From positions 1 to 10,782 of the forward strand of contig CAMTFT010000025.1 of assembly GCA_947071365.1 (NCBI GenBank): a stretch of 10,782 bases of DNA, given 5' to 3'. A program made the translations under genes and the position numbers. The DNA comes from an uncultured bacterium. GTDB taxonomy: Bacteria; Bacillota; Clostridia; Lachnospirales; Lachnospiraceae. Position 1 is the first letter of the stretch; every line of letters starts with the position of its first letter. This document shows, one piece after another, positions 1 through 6,717 of the stretch. Under the pieces are notes generated by a model. The model did not search any database. It saw only the letters and a program-made list of their open reading frames with translations, and had not been told where the DNA came from.

Positions 1-1521
1 GTATTTATTCTTCAACGTCCCGTTCACCAATTTCCCCCAGCCCAGAGGGTAGCCGTTCACACAGACAAGCTGCCAGCCTTTCTCCCTGCAAGGTTTCCGG
101 TCATCCACCTCCACCGTTTCGCCGCAAAGATATCTTCTGACACGCTCATCCTCATACGGAAAATCTATGACAGAAACGTATTCCTCCTTTTTCAGGGCCA
201 TGGCAAAGGACTGGGAGGGCTCAAAGCGATTTTTCTTTATTTCGCCCAGATACAGTCCGTTGCGCAGAAACGGTATCTTCCCCTTTATCCGGGGCGGCTC
301 CGGGATAAAGTATGCCTGAGAGTTTCGCACCTCGATCTGCTCCAGACAAATATCCGGTGATGCGAAAGCTTCCGGCGCAGAAACATCCGGCATCATATGA
401 TCGCCGCCCCTTACGTCTCTCAAAAATTCCCGCAATATCTTTTTTTCTTCTTTGGAAAGCTTTGCACTTCTCCCTGGAGATTTTTGATGTATTCCGGGCA
501 GCTCCCCCTTCTTTTTCAGAAGAGCCAGGAAATGGCCTTCGCCGCCTATTTTGTGAGGGAAAATACGGACGCATTTTTCGAGTCCCAAACTATTCTGCCG
601 TGCAGCATCTTCATCCGGCCACATGCTGACCTTCTGTGCATCATCATCCCATACCCCTGCCTCCTGCAACGTACATGCTGTTTCTGTATCTCTTCCCTTT
701 ATAAGGTCGAGAAACCTCGCATCACCGTGGACAAACCCATCCTGCCACGGAATATCCAACAGTTCCATTTCCGGACACTGATTCAGCAGATATGCGATGG
801 TTCCCTCGTTCTCCTCCGGTGCAAACGTGCAGGTGGAATAAAGCATCAGGCCGCCGGGCCGCAGCATTTTTACCGCCTGCTGCGTGATATCTCTCTGGAT
901 CTTTGCGCAGGCTTCCACCTTTTCAGGGCTCCACGCCTTTGCGTTCGCCATATCCTTGCGGAACATGCCTTCCCCGGAGCACGGTGCGTCCACCAGAATT
1001 TTATCAAAGGTCTCTGGGAACTGCTCTGCCAGCTTCACGGGAACTGCATTCGTGACAAAGGAATTTTTCACACCGAAAACCTCCAGATTTTTCAGGAGCG
1101 CTTTCGCTCTGGAAGCGCTGATATCATTAGCCACCAGAAGGCCCTGTCCCTGCAGCTTTGCCGCCAGAGCCGTCGCCTTGCCGCCCGGAGCCGCGCACAG
1201 ATCCAACACGTATTCCCCCGGCGTTACCGGCAGAATATTAGCCGGAGTCATGGCACTTGGTTCCTGCAAATAATATAGCCCCGCAAAATAAAAAGGATGA
1301 CGCGCCGGGTCATCCTCTTTCTCATAATAAAAACCGTTTTCAATCCATGGGATTCTGGTCAGATGAAAGGGAGCCAGCTTTATGAATTCCTCCACACTGA
1401 TTTTGAGCGTATTGACCCGGAGCCCGAACCTTCGCGGCTCCTCATACGTCCGCAGAAAATCATCATATTCCTCTCCCAGCATATCCTTCATGCGCACCAA
1501 AAACTCCTGCGGTAAATCCAT
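1..1521 (-). CDS. rsmF: RsmF-like 16S rRNA (cytosine-C5) methyltransferase, 3' end cut by window
   Basis: The frame is open for 507 codons and runs off the window without a stop. It is a NOL1/NOP2/Sun-type SAM-dependent m5C RNA methyltransferase. Visible motifs: an N-terminal RsmF-type segment (about residues 1-100), the SAM loop LDLCAAPGGKATALA (106-120), motif IV DAPCSGEGMFRK with Cys181, and motif VI STCTFAPEENE with the second conserved Cys231. A conserved block near 317-335 (VRIFPHKIGGEGHFLALL) leads into a C-terminal PUA-like region. The last visible residues, GWGKLVNGTLKNKY, resemble the family's extreme C-terminus, so probably only some 10-15 codons are missing. Residues about 264-312 look like a family-variable insert. 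The ATG at 1519-1521 is preceded by AAAGGAGCAGGAT, a good ribosome site. It starts 48 bases after the trmL stop on the same strand and is probably co-transcribed. Family is certain; the exact rRNA target (C1407 in E. coli RsmF) is inferred. Confidence 0.93.
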   Translation of the reverse strand, partial: MDLPQEFLVRMKDMLGEEYDDFLRTYEEPRRFGLRVNTLKISVEEFIKLAPFHLTRIPWIENGFYYEKEDDPARHPFYFAGLYYLQEPSAMTPANILPVTPGEYVLDLCAAPGGKATALAAKLQGQGLLVANDISASRAKALLKNLEVFGVKNSFVTNAVPVKLAEQFPETFDKILVDAPCSGEGMFRKDMANAKAWSPEKVEACAKIQRDITQQAVKMLRPGGLMLYSTCTFAPEENEGTIAYLLNQCPEMELLDIPWQDGFVHGDARFLDLIKGRDTETACTLQEAGVWDDDAQKVSMWPDEDAARQNSLGLEKCVRIFPHKIGGEGHFLALLKKKGELPGIHQKSPGRSAKLSKEEKKILREFLRDVRGGDHMMPDVSAPEAFASPDICLEQIEVRNSQAYFIPEPPRIKGKIPFLRNGLYLGEIKKNRFEPSQSFAMALKKEEYVSVIDFPYEDERVRRYLCGETVEVDDRKPCREKGWQLVCVNGYPLGWGKLVNGTLKNKY

Positions 1522-1569
1522 ATCCTGCTCCTTTCCTGTATATCCATATCAGCCTCACCTTGTCGCACC

Positions 1570-2067
1570 TTACTCCCACGTGTACTTTGTCAGCTCTCCC
1601 TGCAATTTCATCTGCACAAACCCGTTCTGCCGCAGGGCCTCGTACAACACGATTGCTGCAGAATTCCCGAGATTCAAAGAACGCGTCTCACCTATCATCG
1701 GTATCCGAATGGCCTCCTGCGGATGCTCCTTCAGAATCTCTTCCGGAATGCCTGCGCTTTCCTTGCCGAACATGATAAAGCAGTCCGGCTCATAGGAAAC
1801 CTCCGTATATACTCTCCGCCCTTTTGTCGTAGCCATGTAGATCTTCGCTCCCGGATTCTTCTCCAGAAAGTCCTGATAATTCACGTATCTGGTCACGTCA
1901 AGCTGCGGCCAGTAATCCATCCCGGCACGTTTCAGCGCCTTCTCTGTAAGATGAAAGCCCAACGGCTCGATCAAATGCAGCCGTGTGCCTGTCGCCACGC
2001 ACGTCCGGCCAATATTCCCCGTGTTCGCCGGTATCTCCGGCTCATACAAAACTATGTTAAGGCTCAC
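1570..2067 (-). CDS. trmL: tRNA (cytidine/uridine-34-2'-O)-methyltransferase TrmL (SPOUT family)
   Basis: This 165-residue protein has the normal single-domain length for TrmL/YibK/CspR, which methylates the ribose 2'-OH of the wobble nucleotide of certain leucine tRNAs using SAM. The sequence shows the family landmarks: NIVLYEPEIPANTGNIGR (4-21), LIEPLGF (32-38), RAGMDYW (47-53), the knot loop FGKESAGIPEEIL (100-112), and IPMIGETRSLNLGNSAAIV (122-140), whose SLNLGNSAA segment forms the C-terminal trefoil knot and SAM pocket. The start is GTG (2065-2067), supported by GGGAGGAG seven bases upstream. The rsmF-like gene follows 48 bases downstream, so two RNA methyltransferases probably share a transcript. 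The gap before it (2068-2248) holds a large hairpin and degenerate repeats rather than a clear terminator. Confidence 0.95.
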   Translation of the reverse strand: MSLNIVLYEPEIPANTGNIGRTCVATGTRLHLIEPLGFHLTEKALKRAGMDYWPQLDVTRYVNYQDFLEKNPGAKIYMATTKGRRVYTEVSYEPDCFIMFGKESAGIPEEILKEHPQEAIRIPMIGETRSLNLGNSAAIVLYEALRQNGFVQMKLQGELTKYTWE

Positions 2068-2090
2068 CGCTTATCTCCTCCCTGGTGCTG

Positions 2091-2169
2091 TCTTCTTAAA
2101 CGCCTGCCGCATTTCGCCACACTACGCCATCTTCTCTGAACCCCTGCCGCATTTCACCGCACAGCGCTG
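2091..2169. repeat. Two degenerate 40-bp tandem repeats between aminotransferase and trmL
   Basis: Two adjacent units (2091-2129 and 2130-2169) share a CTGCCGCATTTC core starting at 2104 and 2144, exactly 40 bases apart, plus a preceding TCTTCT. The second unit runs into the left arm of the hairpin at 2164. Read on the minus strand, each unit has GCGGCAGG followed by a GTTCA/GTTTA-GAGAAG/AAGAAG stretch. That stretch loosely resembles the end of the aminotransferase gene at 2256-2290 (GAGCGGTTCATTAAGAAG). They may therefore be decayed copies of that gene's tail, as at the two clearer arrays in this window. The repeat itself is plain in the sequence; the derivation is tentative. Confidence 0.6.
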
Positions 2170-2238
2170 TCTCCGGAAAACATCTCAGAGAAGGACCTAT
2201 AGGGGCGTCCACTCTGAGATGTTTTCCGGAGACAGCGC
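2164..2238. repeat. Perfect 27-bp inverted repeat (75-nt hairpin) downstream of aminotransferase gene
   Basis: Bases 2164-2190 are the exact reverse complement of 2212-2238 (27 of 27). After a small AA/A bulge the stem continues with GGAC (2193-2196) against GTCC (2207-2210), closing a 10-base loop. The total is about 31 paired bases. It starts 11 bases past the aminotransferase stop. There is no T-run on either side, so it is not a canonical intrinsic terminator. It could stabilise the lrp-aminotransferase mRNA 3' end, serve as an RNase III-type processing site, or be a small palindromic mobile repeat. Confidence 0.9.
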
Positions 2239-2248
2239 GTTCGAAATA

Positions 2249-3415
2249 TCAGACAGCCTTCAGCTTCTTAATGAACCGCTCCAGCCTCTCCAGCGCAATC
2301 TTCAGCGCCTCAATCGAATACGCATAGGAAATACGCAAGAACCCTTCTCCACACGGCCCGAACGCCGTACCCGGCACAACCGCTACGTGTTCCTCCTCCA
2401 GAAGGCGCATTGCAAAATCGTCCGAAGACAATCCGAACTCCTTAATACACGGGAAAACGTAAAACGCACCGAAGGGCTCGAAGCATTTCAACCCCATTCT
2501 TTCAAACTCATGCATCAGGAAACGGCGGCGCTGGTTGTAGGACTCGCGCATCTGTGCAACGTCCTCATCTCCTTTGCGCAGCGCCTGCACCGCTGCATAC
2601 TGGCTCGTCGTCGGCGCGCACATGATCGCAAACTGATGAATTTTCGTCATCTGGGAAATGATATTCTGCGGGCCGCAGATATAGCCGAGACGCCATCCCG
2701 TCATTGCATATGATTTTGAAAAGCCATTGATTGTCAGTGTCCGCTCCCACATGCCTGGAAGACTCGCGATGGATACGTGATCCTCCTGATACGTGAGCTC
2801 GGAATAAATCTCGTCCGAAATCACAAAAAGATCCTTCTCAATAATGACTTCGGCAATCGCCTCAAGATCCTCCCGCCGCATAACGGCTCCCGTCGGATTG
2901 TTCGGGAACGGAAGCACCAGGATCTTTGTTTTATCCGTAATCTTTTCCAGCAGCTCTTCCTTCGTCAGCCGGAATTCATTTTCTTCCTTCAGCTCAATCG
3001 TCACCGGCACGCCGTCCGCCAGAACGGCACAGGGCAGGTAGGAAACGTAACAAGGCTGCGGGATCAGCACCTCATCTCCCGGATTCAGCATAGCGCGCAT
3101 CGCAAGATCGATGCCTTCACTGCCGCCGACAGTCACAAGTATCTCGTGGAGCGGATCGTATTTCAGGTCGTATCTGCGGTACAGATAATTGCTGATTTCC
3201 TGGCGCAGCTCCTTCAGACCGGAATTGGACGTATAAAATGTACGCCCTTTTTCCAGCGAATAAATACCCTCATCCCGGATATGCCACGGAGTATCAAAAT
3301 CCGGCTCGCCGACACCCAGGGAAACAACATCCTCCATCTCGCTGGCAATATCAAAAAACTTTCGGATACCGGAGGGTTCGATTGTCATTACTTTATCTGA
3401 TAATGGATTTCTCAC
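2249..3415 (-). CDS. PLP-dependent class I/II aminotransferase (aspartate aminotransferase fold)
   Basis: This 388-residue protein has the usual length and layout of fold-type I aminotransferases, which move an amino group between an amino acid and a 2-oxo acid on pyridoxal phosphate. Visible motifs: SLGVGEPDFDTPW near the N-terminus (32-44), FYTSNSGLKELR (60-71), GGSEGIDLAMRA (97-108), NNPTG (172-176), DEIYSELTY (201-209, with Asp201 for the PLP ring nitrogen), and INGFSKSYAMTGWRLGY (229-245, with Schiff-base Lys234 and phosphate-binding Arg242). A C-terminal GFLRISYAYS carries the carboxylate-binding Arg. Substrate cannot be told from sequence; aspartate, alanine, aromatic or diaminopimelate-type substrates are all possible in this family. 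The start is GTG at 3413-3415. Its GTGA overlaps the stop of the upstream Lrp-type gene by four bases, implying translational coupling. The weak ribosome site fits this. Confidence 0.93.
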   Translation of the reverse strand: MRNPLSDKVMTIEPSGIRKFFDIASEMEDVVSLGVGEPDFDTPWHIRDEGIYSLEKGRTFYTSNSGLKELRQEISNYLYRRYDLKYDPLHEILVTVGGSEGIDLAMRAMLNPGDEVLIPQPCYVSYLPCAVLADGVPVTIELKEENEFRLTKEELLEKITDKTKILVLPFPNNPTGAVMRREDLEAIAEVIIEKDLFVISDEIYSELTYQEDHVSIASLPGMWERTLTINGFSKSYAMTGWRLGYICGPQNIISQMTKIHQFAIMCAPTTSQYAAVQALRKGDEDVAQMRESYNQRRRFLMHEFERMGLKCFEPFGAFYVFPCIKEFGLSSDDFAMRLLEEEHVAVVPGTAFGPCGEGFLRISYAYSIEALKIALERLERFIKKLKAV

Positions 3416-3894
3416 GGTGTCACCAACATCCTTTCATCCTTTGCCTTTTTACCCATGATCGTGCCGTAGTCTTTGTACTTTTTCAGAATAAAATGCGTTG
3501 CGGTACTGAGCACCGTATCCAGAGTGGAAAGCTTATCGCTGACAAAGCTGGATACCTCCCGCAGCGTCTTGCCCTGCAAGATCACCAGCAGGTCATATGC
3601 ACCGGAGATCAGGTACACGGACTGCACCTCCGGATAATTGTAAATGCGCTCTGCAATGGAATCAAAGCCCTGGCCTCTCTGCGGGGTCACTCTTACCTCG
3701 ATCAGCGCCGTTACCTTCTCAGAAGAAGTCTTCTCCCAGTCGATCAGCGTATGATAACCGCAGATGACCTGCTCCTGCTCCATCTTTGCCACCTCGTTTG
3801 CAATAACCTCCTCGCTGGAACCCAGCAGGATAGCCAGCTCATGCAAATCAATTTTACTGTTTTTCTCAAGAAATGTTAAAATCTGTTCTCTCAT
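3412..3894 (-). CDS. Lrp/AsnC family transcriptional regulator
   Basis: This 160-residue protein has the two-domain Lrp/AsnC build: an N-terminal winged helix-turn-helix (about 4-50, with IDLHELAILLGSSEEVIANEV covering the helix-turn-helix) and a RAM/AsnC ligand-binding domain (about 62-137) containing SGAYDLLVIL (97-106). Such proteins sense amino acids or related metabolites and often control neighbouring amino-acid genes and themselves. I chose ATG at 3892-3894 rather than an in-frame TTG at 3912, because the strong site GGAGG lies five bases before the ATG and inside the longer version. The stop overlaps the GTG of the aminotransferase by four bases, so the two form a coupled unit and the regulator probably responds to a substrate or product of that enzyme (inference). 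A 16-base dyad sits just upstream. Confidence 0.92.
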   Translation of the reverse strand: MREQILTFLEKNSKIDLHELAILLGSSEEVIANEVAKMEQEQVICGYHTLIDWEKTSSEKVTALIEVRVTPQRGQGFDSIAERIYNYPEVQSVYLISGAYDLLVILQGKTLREVSSFVSDKLSTLDTVLSTATHFILKKYKDYGTIMGKKAKDERMLVTP

Positions 3895-3905
3895 TTTTAC
3901 CTCCG

Positions 3906-3921
3906 GGCGCAATCTTGCGCC
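3906..3921. promoter_or_regulatory. Dyad GGCGCAA-TC-TTGCGCC, candidate operator or leader hairpin
   Basis: A perfect 7-bp inverted repeat with a 2-base centre ends seven bases before the GGAGG ribosome site of the Lrp/AsnC gene. Its size and position suit an autoregulatory site for the dimeric regulator. As RNA it could hardly form a hairpin with a 2-base loop without opening the inner pairs. The dyad is directly visible; its role is inferred. Confidence 0.4.
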
Positions 3922-3949
3922 ATAAATTTATCCCCCTCAGGGCAATCTT

Positions 3950-4109
3950 CTTATTTTCCAAACCTGCGATACCATTCCAGCCAAATGCTCTCTTCATCCG
4001 CCGAATCTGCGATACCATTCCAGCCAAAGCACTCTCTCCATCCGCCGAATCTGCGATACCATTCCGGCCAAAATGCTCTCTTTATCCGCCGAATCTGCGA
4101 TACCACTCC
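3950..4109. repeat. Tandem array of HypE-like gene 3'-end copies, 43-44 bp period
   Basis: CTGCGATACCA recurs at 3964, 4007, 4051 and 4095, with periods of 43, 44 and 44 bases. The copy at 4095 is the true 3' end of the HypE-like gene, whose stop is at 4082-4084. The three others lie past the stop. The match to the native tail covers about 25 bases (TCCGCCGAAT followed by CTGCGATACCA), which encodes WYRRFGG on the minus strand. The linker between copies (AGAGAGCATTTGGC-like) is also conserved among copies but absent from the gene. In the native register the copies end in TGG, TGA and TAA where the gene has TAA; the outermost reads WYRRFGK-stop. No T-tract terminator was found between the array and the Lrp/AsnC gene. 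Confidence 0.9.
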
Positions 4110-5065
4110 TCCTGCTGCGGCCGGTCAAGAAATCTTACATCCTCACCGTTGCGGATGATCCTGTCATTGCCCGCTGTCGCCCTGCCGATCACTGCTGCCG
4201 ATATGCCGAGGGCCGCCAGCTTCGCAATAAGCGCTTCCGGCTGCTGCGTACCTACCAGCAGTGCTCCCGCTGAATACAGATTATATGGATTGATATCAAA
4301 ATATTCGCAGATTTCTATTGTCTCCTGCTTCACAGGAATTTTTTTCAGATCCACTTCCAGTCCGACTCCCGCCCGCTGTGCCATTTCCCAGAGCGCTCCG
4401 AAGATTCCGCCCTGCGACACGTCGTGCATCGCACACGCACCGAAGTGGGTAGCCGCGGCAGCCTCCGGCGCGACGGACATCAGCTTTTCATACTCCTTCG
4501 CGCGGTCTATCAGGGTGAACGGGAATCTTTTTCCCAGCTCCTCCTCATATCTGTATGCAAGGGCGGCTGTTCCCGCCAGAGCGATCCATTTCGTCATGAC
4601 CAGCGTATCTCCCGGCTGAAGCACCTGCTGCGCCCGGCATTCCTCCGCCTTCGCGCTGCCAATGCCCGTAATCTGATACACCGGGCAGAGCACGGATGAT
4701 GATACCTCCGTATGGCCGCAAAGCACCTGCATCCCGTAATGCCCGGCCACCTCCGCGATCTGCTTCATATCCGCCTTCAGCGATGACTCCTCGCAGGATA
4801 CCGGCAGCATCGCATGCAGCACAAACGATTCCGGCTCTGCACCTCCGGCCGCCAGATTGTTCACCGCCGCCATCACCAGCGTTCCCGGTCTGTGTTCAAA
4901 GCCCGGCACGGCGCTCACCGCAGTGTATACCGACACGCGCCCGCTCTCCTGAGACAATACAGCACAGTCTGCGCCGTAGCGCTCTGTGCTGACTGACTTA
5001 TCTTTATGTAATTGTCCAAGAACAGCGCGTTTCAGCGCTGCCTCCGTCAATTTTCCCGTACGCAT
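4082..5065 (-). CDS. HypE/AIR-synthase-like protein, atypical (no C-terminal Cys)
   Basis: This 327-residue protein belongs to the PurM/HypE/ThiL/SelD ATP-binding superfamily. Corresponding motifs: YGADCAVL (30-37) for the N-terminal Asp motif, VNNLAAGGAEP (68-78) for the usual V-N-D-LA-x-x-GA-x-P, CGHTEVS (116-122) for G-D-T-x-V, GDTLVMTKW (152-160), and MHDVSQGGIFGALWEMA (213-229) for the glycine-rich MRDxTRGG loop. INPYNLYSAGALLVG (258-272) fits the C-terminal sheet. True HypE ends in PRIC with a thiocarboxamide-carrying Cys. This one ends WYRRFGG, and the usual Asp of the second motif is Asn70, so it is probably a paralogue of unknown substrate. No other hyp genes are in the window. I chose ATG at 5063-5065, preceded by AAAAGGTGA four bases upstream, over an in-frame GTG at 5098 with no good ribosome site. 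Confidence 0.85.
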   Translation of the reverse strand: MRTGKLTEAALKRAVLGQLHKDKSVSTERYGADCAVLSQESGRVSVYTAVSAVPGFEHRPGTLVMAAVNNLAAGGAEPESFVLHAMLPVSCEESSLKADMKQIAEVAGHYGMQVLCGHTEVSSSVLCPVYQITGIGSAKAEECRAQQVLQPGDTLVMTKWIALAGTAALAYRYEEELGKRFPFTLIDRAKEYEKLMSVAPEAAAATHFGACAMHDVSQGGIFGALWEMAQRAGVGLEVDLKKIPVKQETIEICEYFDINPYNLYSAGALLVGTQQPEALIAKLAALGISAAVIGRATAGNDRIIRNGEDVRFLDRPQQEEWYRRFGG

Positions 5066-5078
5066 GAAATCACCTTTT

Positions 5079-5115
5079 GGGGCGCATCCCGGCTCCACAG
5101 CCTTTCCTGCGCCCC
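5079..5115 (-). promoter_or_regulatory. Intercistronic hairpin abutting the HypE-like gene's ribosome site
   Basis: GGGGCGCA (5079-5086) pairs with TGCGCCCC (5108-5115), and inside it GGCT (5091-5094) pairs with AGCC (5099-5102) around a CCAC loop. In the minus-strand transcript the stem begins six bases after the vanW-family stop and ends directly before AAAAGGTGA, the ribosome site of the next gene. There is no U-run, so it is not an intrinsic terminator. It may tune translation or mRNA decay between the two cistrons. Confidence 0.5.
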
Positions 5116-5121
5116 GAATTA

Positions 5122-6693
5122 TTATTGAATTACTGTTACATCCTCCGGCGGATCGACCGGTACTTCTGGCTGCACTGGAACCTCTGGCTGCACCGGAGCC
5201 TCTGTCTGTACAGGAGCTTCCGTCTGCACCGGAGCCTCTGTCGCCTGAGTTTCCGTCTGCTGCTGTACGCCGTTCGCAAGGATCGTCTGCACCTGTGACA
5301 GGCTGTTCTGCCCGATCGCCGTGTAAAGCGCCGAGGATAGCGCCTGATTGTCCGTCACCACTCCGACCTCATAAATTGCCGGAGATGCCTGATAATAGCT
5401 GCTGTTTACCTGGATCGTATCAGACAGCACACCATCATAATAAATATTTTTCCACAGAACCGCAGACAATCCCTGATGCGGTGACTGTACCTGCGCAAAA
5501 TACCCGACGTTCTGATCCGTCTTTGCCACCAGTTTGATATTCGTGGAAGGATCCGTCTGGCTCAGCGTCTCGCTGACAAATTCAATGGAGCGGTTCGACG
5601 GCCGCGTCTCCACGCCGAAAATCGTAAAGTTCAAAGTGCCGTAATATGCCGAGCCCGCAATATAAACAGGATTCTCCAGCGTATTCGTGAACACGAAATC
5701 CATTACACCCTCTGCAATTGCCGCATCCTTTGACGGATCTACGTAACTGACCAGCATCGTGTGATTGGAACGGGCCTCCACCTGAAGCTCAGCTTTCAAC
5801 ACCGCATTGTACAGTGTTGTCGATACCTGACAGATACCGCCGCCGTAGGAATCCACCACCTGCCCCGCCTCATAGGACGGTGCCAGCTCATAGCCGTTCT
5901 CCGCGTTGAAAGGAACGACCGCCTCCGTCACGGAAAAACTTTCGCCCGGCATCAGCAGCGTACCGTTGATCTTGGATGTACCCGTTTCGACATTCTTCGC
6001 CCTGCCCCAGGACGAAGCAGAATAATCCGTCGTCGCAGAGCCAAGCACATTGTTCATCTGCTCCAGCATCTCCGCTGTGAGCACCGGAGATTCCCGGTCT
6101 ACAGAAGCTTCTATCACCGTATCCCCGGCTGTAAAACTCTGCATTCCCTCCTGCAGGCTTGCCAGAGTCGCATCCGCATCCAGAGTCAGCCCGTCAGTGC
6201 CGCCCTCCACATGCAGCATTCCGTCATCTCCCATATAGCAGGAGCCCTCAACGGGTTCGGAATTGAACTGCCCGCAGGAATCCACGAAGGCCTTCTGCGC
6301 CTCCTCGTCCACGGAATACTCGATCTCATAATGAGAGCTTTGATTTTGCAGATCCTTCTGTTCCTTATAGCGGCGCACGATATTTCCCGTCGTGCCAAGC
6401 TGGCTGACCTCCTCGATCAGATCCGTATTTTTCCATTTCAGTCCCAGTTCGCTCCATGTTTTGGATATCTGGTCATCACCCATCTGAAGCGTGATAACAG
6501 AATTTCCAAGCTTCTGCACTTCGCCCTCCACGTAAGCCTTAGCCTCATCGGCAGTCATCCCGCTGACATCCATATCCCCGATGAACACACCGTCACTGAT
6601 TACATTTTCCTGCTCTGTGGCCGAGACTGCCAGCACACAGCCGGCAGTCAGCGTCAGCGCAGCCAACACCCCTGTTATTATATTTTTTCGCAT
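5122..6693 (-). CDS. Secreted VanW-family envelope protein with G5-like domain and hexapeptide-repeat tail
   Basis: This 523-residue exported protein has, in order: a signal peptide (1-25, MRK then a hydrophobic core, likely cut after VSA), a putative peptidoglycan-binding type 4 region (about 35-195, with VFIGDMDVSGMTADEAKAYV opening it), and the VanW domain (about 224-345) with the diagnostic GGGICQVSTTLYNAVLKAE at 284-302. A G5-like beta segment follows (about 376-446). A low-complexity tail (485-513) is built from hexamers of the type TEAPVQ/PEVPVQ. VanW occurs in some vancomycin-resistance clusters, but most VanW proteins in Clostridia are core envelope proteins of unknown function. Nothing here suggests resistance, since no vanH/A/X or vanRS genes are near. 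The tail may span or lie on the cell wall; there is no LPxTG anchor. ATG at 6691-6693 follows AAGGGGAAG. Cys19 in LTAGC makes a lipoprotein conceivable but not canonical. Confidence 0.9.
   Translation of the reverse strand: MRKNIITGVLAALTLTAGCVLAVSATEQENVISDGVFIGDMDVSGMTADEAKAYVEGEVQKLGNSVITLQMGDDQISKTWSELGLKWKNTDLIEEVSQLGTTGNIVRRYKEQKDLQNQSSHYEIEYSVDEEAQKAFVDSCGQFNSEPVEGSCYMGDDGMLHVEGGTDGLTLDADATLASLQEGMQSFTAGDTVIEASVDRESPVLTAEMLEQMNNVLGSATTDYSASSWGRAKNVETGTSKINGTLLMPGESFSVTEAVVPFNAENGYELAPSYEAGQVVDSYGGGICQVSTTLYNAVLKAELQVEARSNHTMLVSYVDPSKDAAIAEGVMDFVFTNTLENPVYIAGSAYYGTLNFTIFGVETRPSNRSIEFVSETLSQTDPSTNIKLVAKTDQNVGYFAQVQSPHQGLSAVLWKNIYYDGVLSDTIQVNSSYYQASPAIYEVGVVTDNQALSSALYTAIGQNSLSQVQTILANGVQQQTETQATEAPVQTEAPVQTEAPVQPEVPVQPEVPVDPPEDVTVIQ
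5156..5245 (-). repeat. Five 18-bp coding repeats in the VanW-protein tail
   Basis: Five consecutive 18-base units (starting 5156, 5174, 5192, 5210 and 5228) of the form ACCGGAGCCTCTGTCTGY on the plus strand encode in-frame hexamers of the TEAPVQ/PEVPVQ type. The three-base-multiple period preserves the frame, so copy number could vary between strains without disrupting the protein. Confidence 0.9.
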
Positions 6694-6717
6694 ATTCTTC
6701 CCCTTTTATGTACCATC

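Noticed and set aside
312..1278. Plus-strand ORFs of 105-293 codons over the rsmF region, and similar long plus-strand ORFs at 1985-3400, 5761-6858 and 7610-8971
   Set aside because: They lie antisense to genes with clear family motifs, lack recognisable domains and show the low-complexity composition typical of shadow frames.
2164..2238. Intrinsic terminator
   Set aside because: The stem is far longer than usual and no T-run follows on either strand.
3895..3912. Six-codon N-terminal extension of the Lrp/AsnC protein starting at TTG
   Set aside because: The GGAGG ribosome site for the inner ATG lies within it, and the extension would contain the 7-bp dyad arm; family length fits the shorter form.
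3950..4109. CRISPR-like array
   Set aside because: Repeats are directly adjacent with conserved linkers, there are no unique spacers, periods are 43-44 bp, copies match the gene end, and no cas genes are present.
5066..5098. Eleven-codon extension of the HypE-like protein from GTG at 5098
   Set aside because: It has no convincing ribosome site and would run through the hairpin; AAAAGGTGA supports the ATG at 5065.
5122..6693. Vancomycin-resistance gene
   Set aside because: The VanW domain alone is widespread in Clostridia; no vanA/vanH/vanX or sensor-regulator genes accompany it.
6637..6693. Lipoprotein signal with Cys19 as lipidated residue
   Set aside because: The -3 position is Thr instead of Leu/Val/Ile, and a good signal peptidase I site (VSA before TEQ) follows.
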